A stretch of DNA of 64,000 nucleotides from Neoarius graeffei. Its lineage: Eukaryota; Chordata; Actinopteri; Siluriformes; Ariidae. Shown in pieces: positions 1-10,046 of the stretch (the stretch's first letter is position 1; each line of letters begins with the position of its first letter). The notes below the pieces were generated by a model. That model was not told where the DNA came from. It saw only the letters and a list, made by a program, of their open reading frames with translations, and did no database searches. The stretch spans positions 1,935,378 to 1,999,377 of the forward strand of contig NC_083582.1 in the NCBI RefSeq assembly GCF_027579695.1. Reading direction: 5' to 3'. A program made the translations under genes and the position numbers.

Positions 1-1238
1 CGGACAGTGACGAACCAAGCATGGACAGTAAAACCAACACTTTATCCCCTTTAACAAAAGAGCGCTGCACAGCCTTGCGATCAAAGCATTTTTTCATTTT
101 ACTCTGCGCAGAGGACAAAGCCTCCCGAGCGCACTCGCAAGCTCTGTGCAGTCGTTCTCGAAATGAACTCACGTAGTCAAGAATGTTACACTTCTTATTA
201 GACTCTTCCGACTCCCAATTTTCTTTAAGCAGTTTCAGAGGACCGCGAACTGTATGACCAAACACAAAGTCTGCTGGACTGAAACCAAGAGATTCTTGTG
301 TCGTTTCACGAGCAGCGAACAAAAGCAAAGGAACTCCCTCATCCCATTCTTTCTCAGATTCGAAGCAATAAGTACACAGCATTGACTTTAGAGAATTGAT
401 GGAATCTTTCTAGCGCGCCCTGGGACTCTGGATGATACACACTAGATACTGCGTGCTTGATAAACAGCTCATGCAGCACCTGTTTGAATAAACGAGAGAG
501 GAAATTAGAACCTTGGTCAGTCTGAATTACTTTTGGGAGACCAAACGTAGAGAAAAATCGCAGAAGGGCCTTTACAATAGGCTTGGCCTTCAACGAACAC
601 AAGGGGAAAGCCTCGGGATACTGAGTGGCAACACACATTATGGTTAACAAAAACCGGTTCCCAGACTTGGTCTTGGGCAAGGGCCCAACACAATCTAAAA
701 TTACCCGTTCAAAAGGTTCGCTGATAACTGGAATTGGACAAAGTGGCGCTGGAGAAATGCACTGATTAGGCTTTCCAACAACCTGACACTTATAACATGA
801 GCGACAATGTTTAACAACATCAGCCTTCATACCAGGCCAAAAGAAGTAACGCAAAACACGATTATACGTCTTTGTTACACCTAAATGGCCTGCAAAGTCG
901 TGATCATGTCCGAGTGTCAACACATGTAACTGATATTTTTTAGGAACAACTAACTGGTGGACAGAATCAAAATCTCCGTCTGCAAGATGTGATGGACTCC
1001 ACTTTCGTTTTAGCAGACCATCTTCCCAATAAAAACCAACAGACATGCTATCCAAATCATTCTTGCTAACAGCAGCATCCCGGCACTTGGCCAAATTAGG
1101 GTCTTTCGCCTGCTCCAGCTTAATTAACTCCTTATCCACAGAGAGCGACAAGTCACCCTCCACAGGAGTTGGGAGCGGCTCAGACACAACAGTCACTGAT
1201 TGGCTGCTGGAAGAAGACTCAAGTAAACCATCTAACAT
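1..1238 (-). pseudogene. Integrase domain of element A (frameshifted)
   Basis: The 1238-354 stretch has an HHCC zinc-binding N-terminus (His-His around the HDHDFAGH segment, then CRSC and CYKC-type cysteines) and a complete DDE core: Asp in ILDCVGPL, Asp in TDQGSNF, Glu in GALERF. Near position 393 the frame shifts. The alternative frame continues to the window edge with Gypsy integrase C-terminal features such as GFSPADFVFG. It is in the same frame as the protease upstream, separated by one TGA at 1287-1289, so the two were one polyprotein. Function in the family: integration of cDNA into the host genome. Confidence 0.8.
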
Positions 1239-1286
1239 GAACGTATCAGACAGATCAACAGCCTCACCATATTTCCGAGCTTGAGC

Positions 1287-1739
1287 TCAAGTAACGACAC
1301 AAACTGGAAACACCTGAGCAAGGCTTTGATCAGAATCACAATCAGATAGAATCGATGGACTAGCGGTCACCTCAGGAAGTAGCACTTTCCCACCCGCTAA
1401 ATCATTCCCCAAAATAAAATCAACATCCTTCACAGGAAGTTTAGAGCGAATGCCCACTTTGACAGGACCCGACACTAAGTCATGAACAATATGCACATTA
1501 TGCAATGGAACAGACGTAATTCCCAGCTCAATTCCCTGAACCAAGACATCGGAGCCACAATATGTGAGGTCAGAAAAAGGAAGCACGGAGTCCCAAATAA
1601 AAGACTGGGCGGCACCAGTATCTTGCAAAACTCTAATTGGGATCTGATCTCCCTCCCGACCAGTGAGAGAGACCAATCCCTTTAAAATAAATGGATCGTA
1701 CAGAGAACAGGTAGCGTCATCTGCACTCTGGACACGCAC
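1287..1739 (-). pseudogene. Retropepsin-like protease of element A
   Basis: The translation holds the aspartic protease signature DTGA (in RVLQDTGAAQSFI) followed by a hydrophobic flap and the FILGNDL motif typical of Gypsy proteases (equivalent of ILG-D). There is no true ATG; the frame is open upstream towards the zinc knuckle. The terminal TGA at 1287-1289 is followed without frame change by sequence leading into integrase, so this stop is probably a disabling mutation. Family role: cleavage of Gag-Pol polyprotein inside the particle. Confidence 0.75.
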
Positions 1740-1789
1740 AAAGCCACAGCTTTTTTGCTGCGTCTGTGGAGACCGTTTTCATTTTTGCA

Positions 1790-3094
1790 ACACAGGACAC
1801 ACTGCAATAAGATGGCCAGACTCGTGGCAATAGAAACACTCACGCGTTTCAGTCGTAGGCGAGATCTTGCTGGCAGTATTTCCATTACCACTGTCAGATC
1901 GTCTAAAGACTCACTTCGGACTAGAAGGCTGAGATTGAACGTGACGGGAGGAGTTAAAAACAGACTTATGTGTCAACGTATATTCGTCAGCACAGACAGC
2001 GGCCTGTGCCAAAGTTGTAACGTTCCTTTCATTGATCTACATAGCGATTGAATCCGACACACAGTTTTTAAATTCCTCCAATAGAATCATCTCAAGAAGC
2101 TGATCTTTAGTCTGGATTTGCAAGGACGAACACCAGTGATTAAACGAGTTCTCCTTTTCTCTTGCAAACTCCACGAACGTCAAGTTGTCTAATTTTTTTA
2201 AACCACGAAATTTCTGTCTATATGCCTCTGGAACTAGTTCGTAGGCACGCAAAATTGCAGTTTTAACAGTCGCGTAATCAGAACTCTGATCAACAGTTAG
2301 AGCAGAATAAACGTCTTTAGCCTTTCAAGTCAACACACATTGCAGCAACAGTGTCCACACAGCAGAAGGCCATTGTAATGTTGTTGCAATGCGTTCAAAG
2401 TGTGCGAAATATTTTTCAACTTCGGCTTCACTAAAAATTGGTACCATTCGAATATTTCTGGTTACATCGAAAGCAAAGTCACGTCAAAGAGTAGGGGGAG
2501 AAACAACGGCAGCTTGAGAACTACCAGCAGGTAGAGTCACCTGCACAGGCCGTACAGGAGACGACTGAACAGAGTGTGGAGGAGAGACAGGAGGAGGAAC
2601 TAGCGGAGCGCTGGGCTGCCTTACAGCCAACTCTAATCGAAGCTTTTCCAATAGGAACTCACGCTCCGCTTGTTCTCTCTGGCGTTGAAACTCTCTTTGT
2701 CTTTTTTCTCCACAGCCTCCTGTTCCAACTTTTTAAGGTCCAACTCACGATCGACTTCCAGTCGTCTGAGTTGGACTTTATTATCAAGCTCGAGTTTTTT
2801 AAGAGCGCACGCCTCACAGTCGGCACGAAACTTTTCTAAACTTCCCCCACGCAACTGAGAACCAGGTGTACCAAATGTTCGTGATGGAGAGGGAGGGGCA
2901 CTAGAACCTTTAATAAAAACTCCTTGCTCGATTAATGCCTTTTCCACAGCCGAAAATAACGCGTCTTTTAATCTTTTGTCGTCACTACTGATGTGCACGG
3001 AATAATGGTCCGCAATTTCCAACAGCTGATCTTTCATACATTTTAATAAAACATCCCTTGAAGGATTGTCACGAAATTCTTCTAATGAAGACAT
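1790..3094 (-). pseudogene. SCAN-like Gag and zinc knuckle of element A
   Basis: The first ATG at 3094 opens 153 codons rich in Glu/Lys coiled coil (about residues 85-140). A frameshift near 2650 leads into another frame that reads through VRQPSAPL and the MVPIFSEAEVEKYF-like segment, with stops near 2490 and 2326. The 2252-2037 piece matches the SCAN-type capsid fold: EFAREKENSFNHWC, then LLEMILLEEFKNC. A CCHC zinc knuckle (CFYCHESGHLIAVC, spacing C-X2-C-X4-H-X4-C) lies at about 1798-1842. Clearly a broken gene. SCAN-like Gag is a recognised hallmark of Gmr1-like elements. Confidence 0.7.
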
Positions 3095-3672
3095 GGTTTC
3101 AAATCAGAACAAAGAACCACGAAATTACGGCACAACAAACTCTTTGCAATATTCCGAAATTAAATCTACAAAAATAATAATACTAACAGGGCCGTCACCA
3201 CCAACTAAAAAAACAAATACATGAAATGAAACAAATGAAACGAAATCAAAACCACTAGTGCGAATTTACCCAACCAACCTTAAACAGCCAAGGCACGACT
3301 GCGGAAACTCTAGTCCTACTTCCCTACCCAAGAAAATACTAACTAACCTCATCTAGTCTTCAGAGGCGTACCAATTAAAGGCGACGTTAAACACTTAATG
3401 CATAGAAGCTGAATCAACTTGATCCAAATCCTTGCAGCGTACCTCCCCCCAGAATAACCTCCAAAACAGAAAACAAAGAAAATAAAAATAGTACTCCAAT
3501 GGAAGGATTTCAAAACCCAGCTGGAGCACACTACCTTACCAGAGTTCCCGAAATACAAGCAATTGGTTCCTCCACACACAAAAAAAAACAAAAACGGACA
3601 AACGCCCAATTGATAAATTGGGTGTATAAAACGAATCCAATTGATAAATTGGGTTTAGGATGAGCCCCCAAT
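3095..3672 (-). other. Element A untranslated leader
   Basis: Non-coding sequence between the LTR and gag. It contains two direct copies of CCAATTGATAAATTGGG (near 3604 and 3638 on the plus strand), each a near-palindrome that could form a hairpin. Open frames in this stretch have low-complexity composition and no recognisable domain. Confidence 0.5.
3653..3670 (-). promoter_or_regulatory. Primer-binding site of element A
   Basis: Two bases inside the LTR end, the minus strand reads TGGGGGCTCATCC. TGG is the complement of the tRNA CCA end and TGGGGGCTC resembles the tRNA-Pro type primer site. Four mismatches or more are possible further in; the tRNA identity is inferred, not tested. Confidence 0.55.
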
Positions 3673-4083
3673 TGTTACATGCTCTAGGAAGGCATGAACA
3701 ATAAAAAAAAAAAGGGTGGTGACATAAACCCAAAAAGCAAGACGACATAAAGTAAAAAAGGTGAAATTTATTTACAAGAATGCTTAACAAAAGGTGATAG
3801 AAAAAATGGAATGCAAAGTCCAACAAGGAGGGTGGCAGCCCCAGGAGCCAACCCTCCAACCGAGCAGACGGACGCGAAATGGCAAGGCGAGCGTGCAAAA
3901 ACCCCAAAACCCTCTCTCCTCTCTAACAGGTGGAAGCACAGGTTCATATAGGCCTTCCTCAAGTGGAAACAGGTGAAAGGAGGAGGAGCCAACACAAGCT
4001 GCTACACCTGAGGAGAGAGAGAGACACACACAAGAAAGGAGAAACATGCACACATACAAACACAGGAGGCGTAACATGTAACA
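3673..4083 (-). repeat. 5' LTR of element A (411 bp)
   Basis: Bounded by a perfect inverted repeat: TGTTACATG at 3673-3681 and CATGTAACA at 4075-4083, giving TG...CA ends. The PBS lies directly inside. On the minus strand an AATAAA is present near 3770, suitable as the polyadenylation signal. The partner LTR is outside the window, so divergence cannot be measured here. Confidence 0.75.
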
Positions 4084-4220
4084 GAATGGATGTACGTATA
4101 TTAACAAATGAAATGAAGTTGACCATCAAAACATGAAATAACCTGGGTTAATTCTGGCTGCAATGAAATACAAGTCAAAGTACATTTACAAATCTCTGCT
4201 TTCTTTTTATTTGCATTTCC

Positions 4221-4595
4221 CATCCATCCATCCATTATCCGTAAGTGCTTATCTTGTACAGGGTCTCAGGCAAGCTGGAGCCCATCCCAGCTGACTATTG
4301 ATGAGAGGCGGGGTACACCCTTGACAAGTCACCAGATCATCACAGGACAACACACAGAGACAAACAACCATTCACACTCACATTCACACCTACGGTCAAT
4401 TTAGAGTCACCAGTTAACCTAACCTGCATGTCTTTGGACTGTGGGGGAAACCGGAGCACTTGGAGGAAACCCACGCGGACACGGGGAGAACATGCAAACT
4501 CCACACAGAAAGGCCCTCGCCGGCCATGGGGCTCGAACCCGGACCTTCTTGCTGTGAGGCGACAGCACTAACCACTACACCACCATGCCGCCCCC
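4221..4595 (-). mobile_element. tRNA-derived SINE copy 1
   Basis: Minus-strand copy of the same repeat as at 4900, 16685, 50782 and 52984. The head carries pol III-like A and B boxes (the B box reads GGTTCGAGCCC), the body has the conserved teleost stretch around CCACAGTCCAAAGACATGC, and the tail is (CCAT)n on the plus strand. Divergent from the others, for example in the GTACAGGGTCTCAGGCAAGC part. Confidence 0.75.
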
Positions 4596-4899
4596 ATGCT
4601 AGGGGCAATCCAGTAATTCACACCTACTCAATTTTATGAGATGCAAACCAATTCTAAATTCCACTACATTGACCCACACAATACTGTAGCCCCAGGCACT
4701 GCAAAATGAAGCCCTCCATGTTGGCTCGGGCCCTGACTGGGTGATGCTCCTGGAACAACCAAACAACAATTACAAATTTGATCATTCTAGTTGGCAAGAC
4801 AATAGAAGAAAATGTTTGCCTTTGTCCGATTGAGATAAGCCAAACATCCACTCAACAGGAACATACTGAAATATAATAACTAAAAATATTTTTAAGGGA

Positions 4900-5269
4900 G
4901 GGTGGCGTCGTGGTTAGTGCTGTCGTCTCACAGCAAGAAGGTCCGGGTTCGAGCCCCGTGGCCGCGAGGGCCTTTCTGTGCGGAGTTTGCATGTTCTCCC
5001 CGTGTCCGCGTGGGTTTCCTCCGGGTGCTCCGGTTTCCCCCACAGTCCAAAGACATGCAGGTTAGGTTAACTGGTGACTCTAAATTGAGCGTAGGTGTGA
5101 ATGTGAGTGTGAATGGTTGTCTGTGTCTATGTGTCAGCCCTGTGATGACCTGGTGACTTGTCCAGGGTGAACCCCGCCTTTCGCCCGTAGTCAGCTGGGA
5201 TAGGCTCCAGCTCGCCTGCGACCCTGTAGAACAGGATAAAGCGGCTACAGATAATGAGATGAGATGAGA
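4900..5269 (+). mobile_element. tRNA-derived SINE copy 2
   Basis: Plus-strand copy. The head reads GTGGTTAGTGCTGTCGTCTC with B box GGTTCGAGCCC; the tail ends in a GAGAT-type simple repeat (AATGAGATGAGATGAG). It faces copy 1 head to head across 300 bp. No convincing target duplication was found. The sequence 4596-4899 between the copies, and 5270-5430 after, shows nothing recognisable. Confidence 0.8.
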
Positions 5270-5435
5270 CTACAGTAAACTCAGCTTAATCACAAATTTA
5301 AGAGAGGGGGAAAGGGAGGTGAAAAAGAACAAACAAAAAGAGAAAGGGTGGACTTTTGGAAGGACTGGGCTGCAGAGGAGCAAAAATAATTTAAATATAG
5401 AAATATATATGAATTTTGTTTTCAGCAAATATCTT

Positions 5436-5740
5436 TGTAACAGTTCTAATGAAGGGGTGGAGCACAGAGGACGGCAGGACAGAGATGAGGTTGGTTAATA
5501 TGGCTTTTATTGCTACACTTTTCAGTGAACAACTTCCCACACACACACACACACAACCGGCATCTGGTCTGGAGATGAGCTACCTCCGCTCTCACTCTCC
5601 CTCCTCATATAGGGCGCGGTCACTGGGAAGACACACAAACACAGGTTAATTGCTCTCAGGTGAAGTGATTCTGCCACTTACCTTCCCTGACTCCGCCCTC
5701 CTGTCACAGACCGGCGCTTGACCACGCCCCTGCTGCCACA
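5436..5740 (-). repeat. 3' LTR of element B
   Basis: 305 bp, plus-strand ends TGTAACAG and GCTGCCACA, so the ends are TG...CA on either strand. It includes a CA microsatellite near 5540-5562. The pol frame runs about 95 bases into this LTR before its stop at 5646. Confidence 0.93.
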
Positions 5741-6500
5741 TACCCCCACCGCCCGACTCAGGCCGGGCGCCTGTCCGGCCTGCAGCCGACTCCCCCCCCC
5801 CTTGACAGGAGAGGAAGTCCGCCACGACCATCTGCGCCCCCGGCCTGTGGACCACCTTGAAGTTGAAGGGTTGGAGTGCCAGATACCAACGGGTGATCCG
5901 TGCGTTGGCATCCTTCATGTGGTGGAGCCACTGGAGGGGCGCGTGGTCCGAACAGAGGGTGAAAGGGCGCCCCAGCAGGTAGTAACGGAGGGCGAGGACC
6001 GCCCACTTGATCGCCAGGCACTCCTTCTCAATCGTGCTGTAGCGCCCCTCACGCACTGACAGCTTCCGACTGATGTAAAGGACCGGGCGGTCCTCCCCCT
6101 CCACCTGCTGGGACAAAACGGCCCCCAGCCCTCTGTCCGACGCATCCATCTGTAACATAAAAGGGAGAGAGAAGTCAGGGGAGTGCAAAAGTGGCCCCCC
6201 ACACAGTGCAGCCTTTACCTCAGAGAAAGCCCGCTGACACTGCTCCGTCCACTGGACCGGATCTGGCGCTCCCTTTTTAGTGAGGTCAGTCAGCGGGCTG
6301 GTGACGTCCGAATAATTAGGTATAAACCTACAATAATAGCCAGCCAGCCCCAGGAACTGTCTCACCCCCTTTTTGGTCTTGGGCCTCGGGCAGGCCGCAA
6401 TCGCTGCGGTCTTATTAATTTGGGGACGCACCTGCCCGTTGCCCAAGTGGAAGCCCAGATACCATACTTCCACCCGCCCAATCGCACACTTCTTTGGGTT
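5646..6500 (-). CDS. RT C-terminus and RNase H of element B pol
   Basis: Continues the reverse transcriptase after the frameshift. The RT thumb/connection segment holds GVRQFLGLAGYYCRFIPNYS, typical of Ty3/Gypsy. RNase H has its acidic residues visible: Asp in DASDRGLGAVL, Glu in EKECLAIKW, Asp in CSDHAPLQWL, and a late Asp in VVADFLS. The first in-frame ATG (6473) is not a start: homology begins upstream of it at the frameshift near 6502. The stop at 5646 lies inside the 3' LTR. Confidence 0.85.
   Translation of the reverse strand, partial: NPKKCAIGRVEVWYLGFHLGNGQVRPQINKTAAIAACPRPKTKKGVRQFLGLAGYYCRFIPNYSDVTSPLTDLTKKGAPDPVQWTEQCQRAFSEVKAALCGGPLLHSPDFSLPFMLQMDASDRGLGAVLSQQVEGEDRPVLYISRKLSVREGRYSTIEKECLAIKWAVLALRYYLLGRPFTLCSDHAPLQWLHHMKDANARITRWYLALQPFNFKVVHRPGAQMVVADFLSCQGGGESAAGRTGARPESGGGGMWQQGRGQAPVCDRRAESGKVSGRITSPESN
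5741..5756 (-). promoter_or_regulatory. Polypurine tract of element B
   Basis: Directly inside the 3' LTR the minus strand reads GGGCGGTGGGGGTA, followed by the LTR start TGTGGCAG. A purine-rich run in this position primes plus-strand DNA synthesis in LTR elements. Confidence 0.6.
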
Positions 6501-9250
6501 GGCTTGAGACCCGCATGCCTCAGCGACCTAAGGACGGCCCTTAGGTGTTCCAAGTGCCTCGGCCAGTCATTACTATATATGATGATGTCATCCAGATAGG
6601 CGGCCGCATAGGTGGCGTGGGGGCGGAGGACCCGATCCATCAGCCGCTGAAACGTAACGGGCGCCCCAAACAGCCCAAACGGAAGTGTGACGAATTGGTG
6701 TAACCCAAACGGTGTGGAAAAGGCCGTTTTTTCTTGGGATAGTGGAGTCAAGGGGATCTGCCAATATCCCTTCGTCAAATCCAGTGTCGAATAAAAGCGA
6801 GCCGTGCCTAGTCGATCGAGCAGCTCGTCAATACGAGGCATTGGGTACGCGTCAAATTTAGACACCGCGTTGACTTTCCTATAGTCCACACAAAACCGGA
6901 CCGACCCGTTGGCCTTGGGTACCAAGACCACCGGGCTGCTCCAGTCACTGTGGGACTCCTCGACGATGCCCATTTCGAGCATGGTCTGAAGTTCTTCCCG
7001 AACCACCTTTTTTTTGTGTTCGGGTAGCCTGTAAGGGCGGCTACGCACTACCACCCCCGGGGGCGTCTCGATGTGGTGCTCTATGAGGTTAGTGCGACCG
7101 GGCAGGGGCGAGAACACATCCGAAAACTCGGCCTGCAACTGGGCGACCTCCGTGAGTTGGGTCGGGGAGAGGTGGTCTCCACAGGGGACCGGAGAGGTAC
7201 GTGACGCCAATGTTCCCTTTTGAACCTCCGGCCCCACCTCCGCCTTCTCCGGAACCACCGACACCAACGCCACGGGGACCTCCTCATTCCAGAGTTTAAG
7301 CAGATTGAGGTGGTAAATCTGTAGCGCCCCACCCCTGTCCGTTCGCCTCACCTCATAGTCGACGTCCCCGACTCGCCGTGTGACCTCAAAGGGTCCTTGC
7401 CACTTGGCGATCAATTTGGAGCTTGACGTGGGCAACAGTACGAGTACCTTATCTCCCGGTGTGAACTCTCTAAGGCGCGTACCCTTGTTGTACAGGCGGG
7501 CTTGCCGTTCCTGGGCCTGCCGCAAATTCTCCTGAGTTAGGTGGGTGAGCGTGTGGAGTTTTGCGCGCAGGTCCATAACGTACTGAATTTCGTTCTTACT
7601 TTGTGAAGGTCCCTCCTCCCAATTTTCCCGCACCACGTCCAGGATGCCGCGCGGCTTACGCCCATATAATAATTCGAATGGGGAGAACCCCGTGGAGGCT
7701 TGGGGGACCTCTCGCACTGAGAACAGCAAGGGTTCGAGCCACTTATCCCAGTTACGTGCGTCCTCACTTACGAATTTCTTAATTATATTTTTGAGGGTGC
7801 GGTTGAATCGTTCCACTAGACCGTCCGTTTGTGGGTGATACACGCTGGTGCGGATTGGCTTAATCCCCAATAACCCATACAGTTCGCGCAGTGTTCGTGA
7901 CATAAACGTAGTGCCTTGATCAGTCAGAATCTCTTTCGGGATTCCAACTCGGGAGATGACGCGGAAGAGTGCCTCTGCAATACTGCGTGCTGAGATATTG
8001 CGCAGAGGCACTGCTTCCGGGTATTGCGTTGCATAGTCCACCAGAACTAATATAAAGCGGTACCCTCGTGCTGACCGATCTAATGGCCCGACGAGATCCA
8101 TCCCAATTCTCTCAAACGGGGTCTCGATTAACGGTAGAGGGCGCAAAGGCGCTTTTGGAATGGCCGCTGGGTTTACTAACTGGCATTCGCGGCATGCCGT
8201 ACACCACCTACGGACATCGCCGCGAATCCCCGGCCAATAGAAACGGGCCATTATTCGGGCTAGTGTTTTATCCTGCCCCAAGTGTCCAGCCATGGGATTA
8301 AAGTGAGCCGCCTGGAATACCAATTCCCGGCGGCTCTTCGGAATTAAAAGCTGCGTGACGCGCTCTTTAGTTTGAGTGTCCTGCGTCACTCGGTATAATC
8401 TATCCTTCATAATCGCGAAGTAGAGGAAGGACGGGGTGGCATTCGGCTGGAGCGTTTGACCATCGATTACTCTCACTTGGTCAACCGCATGCCGCAGAGT
8501 CTCGTCTCGCGACTGCTCTAATGGGAAATCCGCGAGGGATTCCCCAGTAGAGAGAGGAGGAGCCGGCGGCTCCTCACTCTGACGCGGAGATGACGTAGAC
8601 GGCTCTGTGACAGCTGCTCCCGCCAAAGCGACACCGGGACCTCCCCCTGTCAAATGGCAGGACCCACTCTCGACTAGGCATGTCATTAAACCCCGAAATC
8701 CCGGCCAATCAGTCCCCAAAATTAGAGAGTGGGTAAGGCGAGGATTAACCGCCGCCTTCACTATAAATTTTTTCCCTCTGAAAATAATGTGGACCGACAC
8801 CAAAGGGTAGCTGTGAACATCCCCATGCACACATAACACCTTCATGCCTTGTGCTCCCCCCAATGCCTTGTTTTGAACCAGGCTTTGGCGAATTGAGGTC
8901 TGATTACAACCAGAATCCACCAACGCCTGATATGTATCCCCTTGAATACTCACCGGTATGCGATACGCTCCGGCCCGATCGAGGGCGGCCTCTGGCGCGT
9001 CGGGGATCCGAACCACCACGCCCACTTCCATTGCCATGCACTGCTGTTGAAGGTGGCCCGGCTCCCCGCAGCGCCAGCAAACCGGCCCGGGCTTTCCCTC
9101 TGCACCGGTGATCTGGGGCTCACTCACCTGAGGTGGGGGAGAGACAGACACAGAAGGGAGAAACGGGAGGGCACCGCGGGTGCGTCGGGCCAGCTGGGGG
9201 GGTGCCGGCCCCCGCCATCGCGGAGGGGGAATGGGGCGAGGACGGGACAC
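6362..9250 (-). CDS. Pol of element B: knuckle, protease, integrase, reverse transcriptase
   Basis: 962 codons. CCHC knuckle at residues 58-71; protease active site VDSG with Asp112; integrase zinc domain His316, His323, Cys350, Cys353; catalytic Asp385, Asp444 and Glu480 (35 residues between the last two); GPF-type C-terminal motif KWQGPFEV near 617; then RT from about 730 with the YLDD catalytic box at 885-888. After residue 916 (about 6502) the frame is lost by a single-base deletion, so the last ~45 codons are not homologous; the true continuation is the RNase H segment. Pol is offset by one frame relative to gag, with an overlap of 9120-9250. Whether that offset is programmed frameshifting or a mutation in the GA-repeat is open. 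Confidence 0.92.
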   Translation of the reverse strand: MSRPRPIPPPRWRGPAPPQLARRTRGALPFLPSVSVSPPPQVSEPQITGAEGKPGPVCWRCGEPGHLQQQCMAMEVGVVVRIPDAPEAALDRAGAYRIPVSIQGDTYQALVDSGCNQTSIRQSLVQNKALGGAQGMKVLCVHGDVHSYPLVSVHIIFRGKKFIVKAAVNPRLTHSLILGTDWPGFRGLMTCLVESGSCHLTGGGPGVALAGAAVTEPSTSSPRQSEEPPAPPLSTGESLADFPLEQSRDETLRHAVDQVRVIDGQTLQPNATPSFLYFAIMKDRLYRVTQDTQTKERVTQLLIPKSRRELVFQAAHFNPMAGHLGQDKTLARIMARFYWPGIRGDVRRWCTACRECQLVNPAAIPKAPLRPLPLIETPFERIGMDLVGPLDRSARGYRFILVLVDYATQYPEAVPLRNISARSIAEALFRVISRVGIPKEILTDQGTTFMSRTLRELYGLLGIKPIRTSVYHPQTDGLVERFNRTLKNIIKKFVSEDARNWDKWLEPLLFSVREVPQASTGFSPFELLYGRKPRGILDVVRENWEEGPSQSKNEIQYVMDLRAKLHTLTHLTQENLRQAQERQARLYNKGTRLREFTPGDKVLVLLPTSSSKLIAKWQGPFEVTRRVGDVDYEVRRTDRGGALQIYHLNLLKLWNEEVPVALVSVVPEKAEVGPEVQKGTLASRTSPVPCGDHLSPTQLTEVAQLQAEFSDVFSPLPGRTNLIEHHIETPPGVVVRSRPYRLPEHKKKVVREELQTMLEMGIVEESHSDWSSPVVLVPKANGSVRFCVDYRKVNAVSKFDAYPMPRIDELLDRLGTARFYSTLDLTKGYWQIPLTPLSQEKTAFSTPFGLHQFVTLPFGLFGAPVTFQRLMDRVLRPHATYAAAYLDDIIIYSNDWPRHLEHLRAVLRSLRHAGLKPTQRSVRLGGWKYGIWASTWATGRCVPKLIRPQRLRPARGPRPKRG

Positions 9251-10001
9251 AGGAGGAGGGGGAGAGAGAGAGAGAGGAGAGAAGAGAAGATGCCATCTGC
9301 TGTCCTGCCGCCGGGACAGCCGCCAAATGGTCCTCCGCCAGCTCGACTGCTCGATCCAGCGACGCCGGACGGTGGCACCAGACCCACTCCGCAGTTCCTG
9401 CTGGCAAGCGAGCGACGAACTGTTCCAGCGCCACCTGGTCGAGGATTCCTTCGGCGTCGCGGTTGTTGGCCCTCAGCCACCGCCAGCAGGCATCCCGGAG
9501 CTGCTGGCCAAACGCGAACGGCCGGCCGACTTCTTCCAAGCGCAGCACGTGGAAGCGCTGGCGCTGCTGTTCTGGGGTGCGCCCTACGCGCTGGAGGACG
9601 GCCCGGCGGAGGTCCGCGTAGGCCAGCCGGCGGTCGGCGGGGAGCTGTAGCACCACCAGCTGTGCTTCTCCCGTGAGCAGGGGGAGGAGGTGCGCCGCGC
9701 GCTGCTCCATCGGCCACCCCGAGGCTTCGGCGACCTGCTCAAAGAGCGTGATGAACGCCTCGGGGTCGTCCTGCGGGCCCATCTTGGTGACAGTGAGGGG
9801 AGATGGGCCCGCGGCAGGAGCGCTGGTGGACCCCACCGACGCGAGGAGGTGCCGGAACGACTGGCGATCTTCTTGTTGGGCCAACACCAGGGCCTCGAAC
9901 CGCTCTTCTTGCTCCTTTCGGAGGGTGAGTAGCGCCAGGTGCTGGCTTTGCTGGGCCGTGGCGAGGGCGTGGATCAGTTCAGCGAACGGGGAGGACTCCA
10001 T
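9120..10001 (-). CDS. Gag of element B with SCAN-like domain
   Basis: 293 codons from the ATG at 10001, chosen because it is the first after the PBS; the frame is open further back only into the LTR. Residues about 150-225 match the SCAN dimerisation fold: RFHVLRLEEVGRPFAFGQQL, then LEQFVARLP and AEDHLAAVPA. Upstream is a Gln/Glu-rich helical stretch. Host SCAN zinc-finger proteins are thought to derive from Gag of Gmr1-like elements (established idea). The C-terminal part runs through a low-complexity Ser/Pro segment encoded by a GA microsatellite (9259-9290), where a slippage event could explain the gag/pol frame change. Confidence 0.85.
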   Translation of the reverse strand: MESSPFAELIHALATAQQSQHLALLTLRKEQEERFEALVLAQQEDRQSFRHLLASVGSTSAPAAGPSPLTVTKMGPQDDPEAFITLFEQVAEASGWPMEQRAAHLLPLLTGEAQLVVLQLPADRRLAYADLRRAVLQRVGRTPEQQRQRFHVLRLEEVGRPFAFGQQLRDACWRWLRANNRDAEGILDQVALEQFVARLPAGTAEWVWCHRPASLDRAVELAEDHLAAVPAAGQQMASSLLSSLSLSPSSCVPSSPHSPSAMAGAGTPPAGPTHPRCPPVSPFCVCLSPTSGE

Positions 10002-10027
10002 GGGCTGAGAGGCTGCTGTGCTCCAGG

Positions 10028-10045
10028 TCCCGGGTTTTGGCACCA
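10028..10045 (-). promoter_or_regulatory. Primer-binding site of element B
   Basis: One base inside the 5' LTR the minus strand reads TGGTGCCAAAACCCGGGA. The TGG matches the tRNA CCA end and the rest looks like an acceptor stem and T-arm complement. The tRNA species is not assigned. Confidence 0.75.
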
Positions 10046-10046
10046 C

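Larger units (their letters stand above)
1..4083 (-). mobile_element. Gmr1-like Ty3/Gypsy LTR element A, decayed, cut by the window edge
   Basis: Read on the minus strand the order is 5' LTR (4083-3673), primer-binding site, leader, gag (3094 to about 1880), zinc knuckle, protease, integrase. Integrase follows protease directly, in the same frame, with no reverse transcriptase between them. That order, with a SCAN-like Gag, is known for Gmr1-type Gypsy elements of fish, where RT lies after integrase; RT would then be beyond the left edge (inference). Several stops and frameshifts show that the copy is dead. The base immediately outside the LTR starts GAATG, the expected target duplication to look for at the missing end. 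Confidence 0.8.

Noticed and set aside
3349-4107. Overlapping minus-strand frames rich in Cys, Leu and Phe
   Set aside because: They lie in the LTR and leader of element A and match no domain.
4900-4960. tRNA gene
   Set aside because: A and B boxes are present but no cloverleaf with acceptor stem; this is a SINE head. The same holds for 59361.
9133-9676. Long plus-strand frames opposite gag
   Set aside because: Shadows of the GC-rich gag on the other strand; the minus-strand frame has the SCAN-like domain.
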